Shown here piece after piece: positions 54,503 through 62,722 of a stretch of DNA of 64,000 nucleotides. Location: contig NZ_CP091716.1 in NCBI RefSeq assembly GCF_022009635.1, forward strand, positions 7,496,501-7,560,500. Reading direction: 5' to 3'. The DNA is from Variovorax paradoxus (GTDB lineage: Bacteria; Pseudomonadota; Gammaproteobacteria; Burkholderiales; Burkholderiaceae_C). A model generated the notes under the pieces. It had not been told where the DNA came from. It worked only from the letters and a program-made list of their open reading frames with translations, and did no database searches. A program made the position numbers and the translations under genes. Numbering within the stretch: position 1 is the first letter of the stretch; the number at the start of each line of letters is the position of its first letter.

Positions 54503-56026
54503 ATGACCCTCCATCCAGAAATCCTGCTCAGCGATGCACGCCTGAAATCGCCGGCCGCGTCGCGGCAGCTGAAGTACAACGAGTTGCCCAAGCTGCAGGC
54601 GGAGAGAAAGAAATTCGATGAATTTCTCGCGGTGGACCTGGCCCACACCGCGATGCTCGTGGCGCAGGAAATCATCGCGCCGGCAGCCGGCCGCGCCATC
54701 CTTCAGCAGCTCCTGGCCATTCAGGAGATGGGCCGCGACGAATTCCCCGTCGACGTGCGCAAGGGAAGCTTTCTTCTCCAGATGGAGTCGTACCTCTTCG
54801 CGGCGATCGGTGAGGAAGTCGGCGGCCAAATGCACACGGGCCGCAGCCGCATCGACCAGGGCGCGACCGTTCGCAGGCTGTATCAGCGCAACCGAATCCT
54901 GGACGTGATGGGCCGGCTGAACGCGCTGCAGGCGGCCATCGCCGAGCAGGCTGAAAAGCATGCACGCACGATCATGCCGGGCTACACCCACATGCAGCAG
55001 GCGCAGCCGTGGGTTTTCGGCCATTACCTGCTCAGCTTCAGCTCCCGCCTGCACGACAGCTTCGAGCGCCTGACCCAGGCTTATGCCAGGGTCAACCGCA
55101 ATCCGCTCGGCACCGTCGGCCTGGCCGGCACGTCCTGGCCGCTGGACCGGGCGCTCACCACGCGCTTGCTCGGCTTCGACGGGCTGGTGGAGAACTCCAA
55201 GCTGGGCCGCGAGGCGTTCTACGCCGTCGACGCGCTCAGCGCACTGTCCTTCGTCATGGCCGACCTGAACGACCTGGCGACCGACCTGCACGTCTGGTCG
55301 AGCAGCGAGTTCGGACTGGTCGAGTGCGACGACAGCTATTGCGGCACCAGCAGCATCTTTCCGCAGAAGAAGAATCCCACGGCCCTCGAATACGTCCGGC
55401 GCGCGGCCGGCGCCTCGGTCACCTGGGTCTCGACCGCACTGGCCACCTTCCGAGGCGAGGGAACGGGCGACCAGGCAATGCGCGAGGCGCCGATCCTGGA
55501 CGAAGCGCTCGCGACCGCCGAGGCGATGCTGGACCTGTTCACGGGCGTGATGGAAACGCTCATCGTGCACGAGGACCGCATGGCCGCGGCGCTGAAGGAA
55601 AGCTGGTGCACCTCGAGCAATCTGGCCGACGTCATCGTGCGGGACTGCGGCCTGTCGTTCAGGCAGGTTCACCACATCGTCGCGCGCGTCGTGCGCAACA
55701 GCCTGAGCGAATCGGTCGCGCCCTACGAACTCACGGGTGCCATGGTCGACCGGGCGGCGCTCGAGACGGTCGGGCGCCCGATCGGGCTGTCGGACAGCTC
55801 GGTGCAAACGGCATTGAATCCCCGCGAGTTCGTCGAGACGCGCGTCACCGCCGGTGGCGTGGGTCCGCTGGAAGTCCGCCGCCTGCTGGCGCAGGCGCGC
55901 GAGCAGTGCGCGGCCGACATGCGCTGGACGGATGCAGCGCGCAGCGCGCTGGCCGAGGCGCGCTGCGCGCTCGATCGGGCAGTGGGGGGCATTCTGGCGC
56001 CGACGTCCCAGCCCCTTGGCCACTGA
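54503..56026 (+). CDS. Argininosuccinate-lyase-like C-N lyase
   Basis: A 507-residue member of the fumarase/aspartase superfamily, from the ATG at 54503. Superfamily blocks are HTGRSRIDQ (residues 111-119), GYTHMQQAQPW with His163, and the signature loop GTSSIFPQKKNP (281-292) with Ser283/284. True argininosuccinate lyases have HTxRSRNDQ; here the substrate-binding Asn is Ile117, and the loop has TSSIFP for GSSLMP. The enzyme therefore probably releases fumarate from another N-substituted aspartate, such as an aminopolycarboxylate of the EDDS type. A Bug receptor follows after 133 bases. True arginine biosynthesis is unlikely in this context. Confidence 0.85.
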   Translation: MTLHPEILLSDARLKSPAASRQLKYNELPKLQAERKKFDEFLAVDLAHTAMLVAQEIIAPAAGRAILQQLLAIQEMGRDEFPVDVRKGSFLLQMESYLFAAIGEEVGGQMHTGRSRIDQGATVRRLYQRNRILDVMGRLNALQAAIAEQAEKHARTIMPGYTHMQQAQPWVFGHYLLSFSSRLHDSFERLTQAYARVNRNPLGTVGLAGTSWPLDRALTTRLLGFDGLVENSKLGREAFYAVDALSALSFVMADLNDLATDLHVWSSSEFGLVECDDSYCGTSSIFPQKKNPTALEYVRRAAGASVTWVSTALATFRGEGTGDQAMREAPILDEALATAEAMLDLFTGVMETLIVHEDRMAAALKESWCTSSNLADVIVRDCGLSFRQVHHIVARVVRNSLSESVAPYELTGAMVDRAALETVGRPIGLSDSSVQTALNPREFVETRVTAGGVGPLEVRRLLAQAREQCAADMRWTDAARSALAEARCALDRAVGGILAPTSQPLGH

Positions 56027-56159
56027 CTCTTCCCCCTCGCCTGCCACTGCGGAAGCTCCCGCAAGACGCCGTCCGATGCGTGCGGGCGGAGCAGGCTCTT
56101 CCCTCCATGGCCGACCCGGGACGAACCGGCGACCGACGATTCACGAAAGAGACCGACAC

Positions 56160-57119
56160 ATGTTCAAGTTCGCCGCCATCCTTGCCACAGTGCTGGGCGT
56201 TTCGACGGGCGCCTGCGCGCAAACCTATCCCCACAAGCCGATCACTCTGGTCGTCCCGTTCGCCGCGGGGGGCACGGTCAACCTCATGGGTCGTCTCGTG
56301 GCCCAACGCATGGGCGACGTGCTGGGGCAGCCCGTGGTGGTCGACAACAGGGCCGGAGCGGGCGGCACGATCGGCGCGGGCTACGTGGCCAAGGCGCCCG
56401 CCGACGGCTACACGCTGCTGCTGGGCTCAATGGGCCAGGCGGTGCAACCACTGCTCTACAAGCGGCTTCCCTTCGACGGGACCAAGGCGTTCGTGAATGT
56501 CGCGACCTTCGCGGCGGTGCCGAACGTCCTGGCGGTTTCCAGACAGGCGCCCGCCAGGAATGTGGCGGAACTGGTGAGCTACGCGAAGGCGAACCCGGGC
56601 AAGCTCAACATGGGCTCCGCCGGGATCGGTTCGATCAACCACCTGCTCGGTGCGATCTTCATGGACCGCGCGCATGTGGCCTTCACCCACATCCCCTACA
56701 AAGGGGCATCGTCCGCCACGACGGACCTGCAAGCCGGCCAGATCCAGGTGATGTTCGCGAACCTGCCCAATGTGCTTGCGTATGCCCAGGCGGGCTCGGT
56801 ACGCATTCTCGGCATCGCGGCCGACAAGCGCAGTCCGGTGATTCCCGATGTGCCCACGTTCACGGAAAGCGGGGTGAACGACGTCGTGGTGAGATCCTGG
56901 TACAGCATCATGGCGCCGGCCGGTACTCCGCCCGAGGTGGTGAAGAAGCTGCAGGACACCGTGGTGGGCATCGCGAACGAAAAGACTTTCGCGGCCCATC
57001 TGGCCGATCAGGGGGCTTATCCCTTCCCGGGCTCCACCGCCGAGGCCACGGCGCTCATGGACAGGGAAACCCAGCGCTGGGCCGGCATCATCCGGAACGC
57101 CAACATCCAGATGGATTGA
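56160..57119 (+). CDS. Bug-family (TctC-fold) periplasmic receptor
   Basis: A 319-residue receptor from the ATG at 56160 with a short signal peptide ending TGACAQ. Core loops are LVVPFAAGGTVNLMGRLVAQ, VDNRAGAGGTIGAG, PADGYTLLLGS and HIPYKGASSATTDLQAGQ. The usual Asp after GG (GGxxDxxxR) is replaced by Asn (GGTVNLMGR), an uncommon change at a ligand-contacting loop. It follows the lyase-like gene and probably binds its substrate in the periplasm. Confidence 0.92.
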   Translation: MFKFAAILATVLGVSTGACAQTYPHKPITLVVPFAAGGTVNLMGRLVAQRMGDVLGQPVVVDNRAGAGGTIGAGYVAKAPADGYTLLLGSMGQAVQPLLYKRLPFDGTKAFVNVATFAAVPNVLAVSRQAPARNVAELVSYAKANPGKLNMGSAGIGSINHLLGAIFMDRAHVAFTHIPYKGASSATTDLQAGQIQVMFANLPNVLAYAQAGSVRILGIAADKRSPVIPDVPTFTESGVNDVVVRSWYSIMAPAGTPPEVVKKLQDTVVGIANEKTFAAHLADQGAYPFPGSTAEATALMDRETQRWAGIIRNANIQMD

Positions 57120-57206
57120 GCCCCGGCGGGGCCGATCAGCGCGCTGGCGCATCTATGCCTGTTCTCCTACTGCGCGGTGCGGGTGCCGGGGCGCAACATC
57201 CGCCCC

Positions 57207-57818
57207 ATGATCAGCATTGGCTCCACCCTCGTCGAAGTGAAGCTCGGCCAGCTGCGGCCCACGCAGATGACCGTCGGGTTCGGGGAAGTCGAGAGAAAGA
57301 GAAGATCCTGGGCGAAGCTGGGCGCGCACGCCCGCCGCGAGGCCATGCGGCAGGCGCTCTTTCCCGCGGTACGGGGACCGGACAAGACCTTCTACATCCT
57401 CGATCACCACCACACGGCGGTCGCGCTGCTTCGGGAGAAATCCGACAGCGTGCAGGTCGGCGTCGTCAAGGACCTGTGTGCGCTGAAGCCCCGCGATTTC
57501 TGGATCTTCCTGGACCACTGCAGTTGGGTGCACCCCTACGATGCGAACGGCGAGCGACGGCCTTTCAAGGACATGCCGAAGAGCTTCGAAGACCTGGCGG
57601 ATGACCCGTACCGCAGTCTGGCCGGCGATGTGCGCGATGCGGGCGGTTTCGCCAAATCGGATGCGCCGTTTCTCGACTTCCTGTGGGCCAATCACCTGCG
57701 GGCATCCATTCCTCGAAAGAAGCTGGAGCGCGCGCCGAAACAGGCGCTCGCCGACGGACTTGCGCTCGCGCGCTCGAAGAAGAGCGCGTACCTCCCGGGC
57801 TGGCCGGGCAAGTCCTGA
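57207..57818 (+). CDS. ParB-like protein (ParBc_2 family)
   Basis: About 203 residues from the ATG at 57207; a GTG at 57177 is an in-frame alternative. The core STLVEVKLGQLRPTQMTVGF, then FYILDHHHTAVALLR, matches the putative ParB-like nuclease family (PF08857 type). These proteins keep a ParB/Srx fold but lack HTH and partition partners, so a role in plasmid or chromosome segregation is doubtful. It lies alone between a Bug gene and a convergent esterase gene. The function is not known. Confidence 0.8.
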   Translation: MISIGSTLVEVKLGQLRPTQMTVGFGEVERKRRSWAKLGAHARREAMRQALFPAVRGPDKTFYILDHHHTAVALLREKSDSVQVGVVKDLCALKPRDFWIFLDHCSWVHPYDANGERRPFKDMPKSFEDLADDPYRSLAGDVRDAGGFAKSDAPFLDFLWANHLRASIPRKKLERAPKQALADGLALARSKKSAYLPGWPGKS

Positions 57819-57861
57819 CGGCCCGGCGCGTCCTCGTTGGCAGTGCCGGCGAATCCACGCA

Positions 57862-58971
57862 CTAGTTCACCGCCCGCGCCACCCATTCGTCGACGACATG
57901 CGCCACATCAAGGCTGTTCTTCTCGAGCATGACCATATGGCCGTTGCCATGGATGCCGATGTCCGCAAGCCGCGTGAACTCGACTTCGACACCTGCCTGC
58001 CGCAGCCACCGCACGGTGCAATGGTCAAAGGGCGCGTGGTAACTCGCTTCCGTCGATATCACGGTGATCGGTATTCCCTTCAGGCGAAGCAACTGGCGCG
58101 CAGGTTCCTTTTGCTCCCAGCAGGCCTGCAACAAAGGGCTGTCGGGTGCGCGTTGCTGCTCGACCTGCAGGTCGGCGGATTGCGCCGCGGCGGGGGTATA
58201 CGACAAAGCGATGTCGGCAACGCCCCAGGCCGCCGTGCTGCGGGTGCCCGAGCGGATGGGCGGGCCCTGCGGCTCGATGGCCACGATGCCCTTGACCTGC
58301 TGCGGCTGCGCGTCCGCGATCAGCCAGCCGAAGGGGCCGGCCTGCGAATGGGTGACCAGCACCGCAGGGCCGATGCGGTGCAGAAGCGCTGTCCCGGCCG
58401 CCTTCATGGCCGTCTGCGTGGCGACGTTGGAGCCCAGGTAGGCGACCTGGCTGGCGTAGAACTGGTCGAACACCGCGTCGCCTCGTCGGCCGGACCCCGG
58501 CCACTGGGTGTGCAGCCTGGCCTGTGGCCAGTCGCCGTCCGGGCGAGTGAAGAGCGTCTCGGCCGCCGCGACGGAGAGGCTGCGCAACTCGCCATCGACG
58601 CCAGGGTTCCAGGCGGAGCGGCCGCGCGCGGGCTGATCGATCATGTACACCTCGTAGCCCTGCTCGACGAAGTACTGCGCCCAGCCCTTGCGGCCGTCGG
58701 GCGTGGTCATCCAGTTGACAGCCGTCTGCGCCGTGCCGGAAATCAGCACCAGCGGGTATTTGCGCGTGACCTTGGGCGGGCGCAGGTGCTCGACATACAT
58801 CGCGCCGCGCATCACCTGGGCGCTGCCCTCGCCGACGTAGCTGCCACCGACGAAGAACACATCGCGCGAAGACGTCGCCCACATGTCGGGCGAACCGGGC
58901 GTCGAACAGCCGCAAAGAACAGCGACCAGCGCGGCACCGGCCGCTGCCGGAAGTTTCCTCTTCATCATCAT
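57862..58971 (-). CDS. Lipoprotein alpha/beta hydrolase (esterase-like)
   Basis: A 369-residue protein starting at one of three consecutive ATGs (58971, 58968, 58965). A lipobox-like VLCGC with Cys22 ends the leader, so it is probably a lipoprotein facing the periplasm. The alpha/beta-hydrolase fold shows the oxyanion region PLVLISGTAQTAVNWMTT, the nucleophile elbow VLVTHSQAGPFGW with Ser209, and a C-terminal His in IGIHGNGHMVMLEKNS. The acid may be Glu233. A very long open frame continues upstream in the same phase, but it belongs to the neighbouring genes. It follows the Bug receptor gene by 5 bases, so an ester of the Bug ligand could be its substrate. Confidence 0.85.
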   Translation of the reverse strand: MMMKRKLPAAAGAALVAVLCGCSTPGSPDMWATSSRDVFFVGGSYVGEGSAQVMRGAMYVEHLRPPKVTRKYPLVLISGTAQTAVNWMTTPDGRKGWAQYFVEQGYEVYMIDQPARGRSAWNPGVDGELRSLSVAAAETLFTRPDGDWPQARLHTQWPGSGRRGDAVFDQFYASQVAYLGSNVATQTAMKAAGTALLHRIGPAVLVTHSQAGPFGWLIADAQPQQVKGIVAIEPQGPPIRSGTRSTAAWGVADIALSYTPAAAQSADLQVEQQRAPDSPLLQACWEQKEPARQLLRLKGIPITVISTEASYHAPFDHCTVRWLRQAGVEVEFTRLADIGIHGNGHMVMLEKNSLDVAHVVDEWVARAVN

Positions 58972-58976
58972 CGCGC

Positions 58977-59987
58977 TCAATCTATCGTTGCGCCGGAGTC
59001 CGCGACCGCCTTGGCCCAGCGGCTGATCTCCGCCTGCAGGAAGCTCCTGAACTCGGCGCTGCCGCCACCCGCGGGCTCTCCGCCCTGCGCCCGCATCTGC
59101 GCGGCAAAAGCCGGATCGCGCAACGCCTGGTTCACGAGCGTGTTGAGCTTCGCCACGGCCGTGGACGGCGTGCCCGCGGGCACGAACAGGCCCGACCACA
59201 CCACCGCGCGAAAGGCCGGCACGCCCTGCTCGGTCAGCGTGGGCATGTCGGGCGTGAGCGGCGAGCGCGCGTCCGACGCCACGCCGATCAGGCGCACCTT
59301 GCCGTTGCGGATCTGCGGAAGGATCGACGCGCCCGCGTCGAAGGCCAGCTGGATCTGCCCGCCGATCAGGTCCTGCAGCACCGCCGGCGAGCCCTTGTAG
59401 GGCACATGCAGGATGTCCAGCCCCATCGACTTCTTCAGCGTCTCCATGGCCAGGTGCTGCGTGGTGCCGCTGCCGCCCGAGCCGTAGCTCATCTTGCCGG
59501 GATGTGCCTTGGCGTAAGCCACCAGGTCCTTCAGGTTCTTCACCGGCAGGTCGTTGTTCACGACCAGGTAAAGCGGCCCGGTCGACAGCGGCACCACGGG
59601 CTCGAAGGACTTCAACGGGTCGTAGGGCAGCTTCTTGTAGAGCGAAGGATTGATGGCCATCGGCCCGCCGGTCGACAGCAGCAGGGTATAGCCGTCGGGC
59701 GCGGCGTTCTTGGCCGCCTCGGAGGCAATGATGCCGTGGGCGCCGGGCTTGTTGTCCACGAAGAAGGGTTGGCCGGTTTCCCGCGCAAGCTGTGCGGCAA
59801 GCGAACGTGCGCTGGCATCGGCCGAGTCGCCCGGCGGCGTGCCGATGATGATGCGGACAGCCTTGGCGGGATAGGCGGGTGAGGCGGGCGAGGCGGACTG
59901 GGCGTGCGCCGGCGCGGCGCTGCAGAGCGCGGCAAGCATTGCCACGCCCGCGGCGAGGCTTCGTGTCGATTGGCGGGTCATGTTCAT
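58977..59987 (-). CDS. Bug-family (TctC-fold) periplasmic receptor
   Basis: A 336-residue receptor starting MNMTRQSTRSLAAGVAMLAA at 59987, with AGGAGA just upstream. The signal peptide ends near APAHAQS. Core loops are RIIIGTPPGDSADASARSLA, VDNKPGAHGIIASE, PDGYTLLLSTG and HVPYKGSPAVLQDLIGGQ. It is co-transcribed with the lipoprotein esterase and divergent from a GntR/FCD gene. A TGGTATACCA palindrome in the spacer probably binds that regulator, so receptor and esterase belong to its regulon. Confidence 0.92.
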   Translation of the reverse strand: MNMTRQSTRSLAAGVAMLAALCSAAPAHAQSASPASPAYPAKAVRIIIGTPPGDSADASARSLAAQLARETGQPFFVDNKPGAHGIIASEAAKNAAPDGYTLLLSTGGPMAINPSLYKKLPYDPLKSFEPVVPLSTGPLYLVVNNDLPVKNLKDLVAYAKAHPGKMSYGSGGSGTTQHLAMETLKKSMGLDILHVPYKGSPAVLQDLIGGQIQLAFDAGASILPQIRNGKVRLIGVASDARSPLTPDMPTLTEQGVPAFRAVVWSGLFVPAGTPSTAVAKLNTLVNQALRDPAFAAQMRAQGGEPAGGGSAEFRSFLQAEISRWAKAVADSGATID

Positions 59988-60103
59988 GTCTCCTGTCTTG
60001 TGCTGTCGGGCCCATGGGGCGATGCGGCTGCGCCGCTCGGAACGGGCACTTCTGCGCACCCGGATGGAGGCGGAGTATCAGCGAGACACCGATGTTGCGC
60101 AAG

Positions 60104-60113
60104 TGGTATACCA
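60104..60113. promoter_or_regulatory. TGGTATACCA palindrome, candidate FCD-GntR operator
   Basis: A perfect 10-bp palindrome (within GTGGTATACCAAC) lies 39 bases before the FCD-GntR start and 117 before the divergent Bug start. TGGTATACCA cores are typical of GntR/FCD regulators. Confidence 0.6.
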
Positions 60114-60151
60114 ACTGGACGCAATAGGAATTTGTTTCTATACTCCAGCCC

Positions 60152-60838
60152 ATGAACGCGAAACCTTCCCCCGCCGAACTGGATGCCGATGCGGCGCTGG
60201 AGCCCTCGCTGGCACTGTCCGAGGTGGCCCACAAGGCCATGATGGGCATGCTGCTGAGCGGCGAACTGGCGCCCAACGAAGTGGTGACGGAGCGCCAGAT
60301 TGCGTTGCAGCTCGGCATCTCGCGCACGCCGCTGCGAGAGGCCGTGCGCCGCCTCGAGGGCGAGCGCTTCCTGGAGCGCCAGCGCAACGGTGCGCTGGTG
60401 GTGCGGGCGCTGCCCATCGAGGAATACATGCACATCCTCAACGTGCGCCGCCTGGTCGAAGGCGAGGCCGCACGGCTGGCCGCCGGCCGCGTCGCGGCGG
60501 CAGAACTCGAGCTGCTGAAGAGCCGCATCGGCGAGGCGCTGCAGTTGCCCGAGGACGTCGTCACGCCCGAGTTCGCCGCCAGCGACCGCGACCTGCACGC
60601 GCTCATTGCCGCGGCCTGCGGCAACCCGGTGCTGCAGCAGGTCATCGGCGACCTGCGCATGCGCACCGCGATGTTCCGATTCGGCCGCCTGCCGCAGCGC
60701 CGCAAGACCGTGTGCGAGGAGCATCTGGAAATCATCGATGCGCTGATGGCCGGCGATGCGCAGCGCGCGCAGAAGGCCATGCACCATCACGTCGACCAGG
60801 TCCGGCTGATGATTCTGTCGCGTCTCGGCGGACAGTAG
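60152..60838 (+). CDS. GntR-family regulator with FCD domain
   Basis: A 228-residue regulator. The winged helix is LSGELAPNEVVTERQIALQL, then GISRTPLREAVRRLEGERFL and ERQRNGALVVRALP. The FCD domain spans about residues 95-220, with the metal ligands suggested by ASDRDLHALIAAACGNPVLQ and HHHVDQ. FCD regulators usually sense carboxylic acids and repress catabolic genes. It is divergent from the Bug/esterase pair and upstream of the AtuA-like genes, so it likely controls both. The operator candidate is the palindrome at 60104. Confidence 0.92.
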   Translation: MNAKPSPAELDADAALEPSLALSEVAHKAMMGMLLSGELAPNEVVTERQIALQLGISRTPLREAVRRLEGERFLERQRNGALVVRALPIEEYMHILNVRRLVEGEAARLAAGRVAAAELELLKSRIGEALQLPEDVVTPEFAASDRDLHALIAAACGNPVLQQVIGDLRMRTAMFRFGRLPQRRKTVCEEHLEIIDALMAGDAQRAQKAMHHHVDQVRLMILSRLGGQ

Positions 60839-60958
60839 CCGCCGCTCCCGGACGGGACTCTCCATTCTTTCGTCACGACGAGGTGCTCCCGGGTGCCGCG
60901 TCGGCTTGGCCCTGCGCCCGATCCTTTCATCGTTCAACCTCGCTTCAAGGAGACATTC

Positions 60959-61009
60959 ATGGCTCACGCATACATCGAACCCTCTCGCACAGGCAAGGGG
61001 GCCGCATGA
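60959..61009 (+). CDS. 16-codon mini-ORF before the AtuA-like gene
   Basis: An ATG at 60959 has a strong AAGGAGA 6-7 bases upstream and encodes MAHAYIEPSRTGKGAA. Its TGA overlaps the ATG of the AtuA-like gene (ATGA), which itself has no good SD. It may be a leader that couples translation, or the stump of a deleted gene. Confidence 0.45.
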   Translation: MAHAYIEPSRTGKGAA

Positions 61010-62397
61010 CCGATCGCCTGCAAGACACGGTGAACGTGCTGGTGCCGACCGGCGCGCTCGGAGCGGGCGTGCGCGAGTCCGACATCGAAGCGGGTCTCGC
61101 GGCCGGCGCACATGCCATTGCCTGCGATGCAGGATCCACCGACAGCGGGCCCGCCTACCTGGCGACGGGCAGGTCGAAGTACTCGCGCGACGCCGTCAAG
61201 GCCGACCTTGCGATCCTGATGCGCGCACAGGCGCGTTCGGGCCTGCCACTGCTCATCGGGTCCTGCGGCACCTCGGGCTGCGACATGGCGCTCGACTGGA
61301 TGCGCGACATCGCGCTGGAGATTGCACGCGAGCATGGCTTGCATCCGCGCATCGCGCTGCTGTACTCCGAGCAGCAGGCCGCGCTGCTGAAGGCCAAGGC
61401 GGGCGCGGGCCAGGTCACGCCGCTGGCGCCGATGACGGACGACGGCGCGGCATTGTTCGATGCCTGCGAGCACATCGTTGCACTGATGGGACCCGAGCCC
61501 TACATGACCGCGCTGGAGGCGGGCGCCGACATCGTGCTGGGCGGGCGCACCACCGACACCGCCGTGCTGGCAGCGCTGCCGCTGCTGCGCGGTGCCGGCG
61601 TCGGCCCCGCCTGGCACGCAGGAAAGATCGCCGAGTGCGGCGGCCTGTGCACCGTCAACTCGCGCGACGGCGGCGTGATGATCCGTGTCGGCCACGACGC
61701 CTTCGAGGTCGAGCCGCTGAACGCGGGCAATGTCTGCACGCCGCGCACGGTGTCGGCCCACATGCTCTACGAGAACAGCGATCCGTTCCTGCTGCACGAA
61801 CCCGGCGGCGTGCTCGACGTCACCGAAGCAAGGTACGAGGCGGTGAACGAACGGGTGGTGCGGGTGAGCGGCTCGCGCTTCTTGCCCAGGCCCTACACCA
61901 TGAAGCTCGAAGGCGCCTCCACCGGCGCGTTCCAGACCCTGATGCTGGTCGGCATCCAGGACCGCGCGGTGCTGGCGCAGATCGAGCGCTTCATCGCGCA
62001 GATGCACCAGTTGCTGTACCAGCGCGTGAGCGACACCATGGGCGCGCGCGCGGGGCAGTTCGACATCTCGCTGCGGCCCTACGGCTGGAATGCGGTGTCG
62101 GGGCTGCCGGTCGAGCCGGGCGCCGCGGCGCCGCGCGAGATCGGCCTGCTTTTCGTCGCCACCGCGGCCACGCAGGAGCTGGCGACCCAGATCGCCAAGA
62201 CCTGCAACCCCCTGTTCTTCCACATGCCGCTCGAACGCAACATGCCCTTGCCCAGTTACGCCTTCCCCTTCTCGCCCGCGGAGATCGAGCGGGGTGCGGT
62301 GTACGAATTCATGCTCAATCACGTGGTCCATGTGGGTCACGGGCTCGAACTGGTACGCACCGAGTTCGTCGAAACCGCGGAGTTGCAACATGCCTAA
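61006..62397 (+). CDS. AtuA-family protein (DUF1446)
   Basis: A 463-residue protein from the ATG at 61006. It has VNVLVPTGALGAGVRESDIE, AIACDAGSTDSGPAYLATG, LPLLIGSCGTSGCDMALDW and DIVLGGRTTDTAVLAALPLL, the acyclic terpene utilization AtuA-like pattern. AtuA is needed for citronellol and geraniol use in Pseudomonas, but the biochemical activity of the family is not established. The small DUF4387 protein after it overlaps by 8 bases; this pair commonly occurs together, suggesting a two-subunit enzyme. Neighbouring Bug, esterase and FCD-GntR genes point to a carboxylate or ester substrate and not necessarily a terpene. Confidence 0.88.
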   Translation: MTDRLQDTVNVLVPTGALGAGVRESDIEAGLAAGAHAIACDAGSTDSGPAYLATGRSKYSRDAVKADLAILMRAQARSGLPLLIGSCGTSGCDMALDWMRDIALEIAREHGLHPRIALLYSEQQAALLKAKAGAGQVTPLAPMTDDGAALFDACEHIVALMGPEPYMTALEAGADIVLGGRTTDTAVLAALPLLRGAGVGPAWHAGKIAECGGLCTVNSRDGGVMIRVGHDAFEVEPLNAGNVCTPRTVSAHMLYENSDPFLLHEPGGVLDVTEARYEAVNERVVRVSGSRFLPRPYTMKLEGASTGAFQTLMLVGIQDRAVLAQIERFIAQMHQLLYQRVSDTMGARAGQFDISLRPYGWNAVSGLPVEPGAAAPREIGLLFVATAATQELATQIAKTCNPLFFHMPLERNMPLPSYAFPFSPAEIERGAVYEFMLNHVVHVGHGLELVRTEFVETAELQHA

Positions 62398-62698
62398 GGT
62401 CAGCGACATCTGCCGCCATGTGCGGTCCAAGAATGCGGGCCCCTTCTGGATCACGATGGACCTCTCGTTCCCCGACCGCGAGAGCTTCGAGCGCTACGCC
62501 GGTGCGCAGGCTTTGCAGCCCGCCGCCATCGGCACGCTGTTCGATGTCGACAGTGCGCAGGTCAAGTGCTTCCGCGTGGACGAACTCTCGGTCCTGAAGA
62601 TCTCGTATCCGCGCCGGCGCCCGCAGGGTGGCGCGCTGGAGCGCGACATGCATGGCGGCCAGCAGTACATCCGCCTGCTTGACGTCGATCTGAGCTAG
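62390..62698 (+). CDS. DUF4387-family small partner of AtuA-like protein
   Basis: A 102-residue protein from the ATG at 62390, overlapping the AtuA-like gene by 8 bases. It shows ICRHVRSKNAGPFWITMDLS, FRVDELSVLKISYPRRRPQG and MHGGQQYIRLLDVDL, the DUF4387 pattern (KNAGPFxxTxDxxF). It is fused to the AtuA domain in some organisms, which supports a physical complex. The role is unknown; a small subunit shaping the active site is the likeliest guess. Confidence 0.88.
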   Translation: MPKVSDICRHVRSKNAGPFWITMDLSFPDRESFERYAGAQALQPAAIGTLFDVDSAQVKCFRVDELSVLKISYPRRRPQGGALERDMHGGQQYIRLLDVDLS

Positions 62699-62722
62699 AG
62701 GCTTGCGCGGGGCGGCTGCCGT

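Noticed and set aside
57862..60780. A 972-codon open frame spanning esterase, Bug and GntR regions
   Set aside because: Only the last 369 codons look like a protein family; the rest is antisense or out of phase with well-supported genes.
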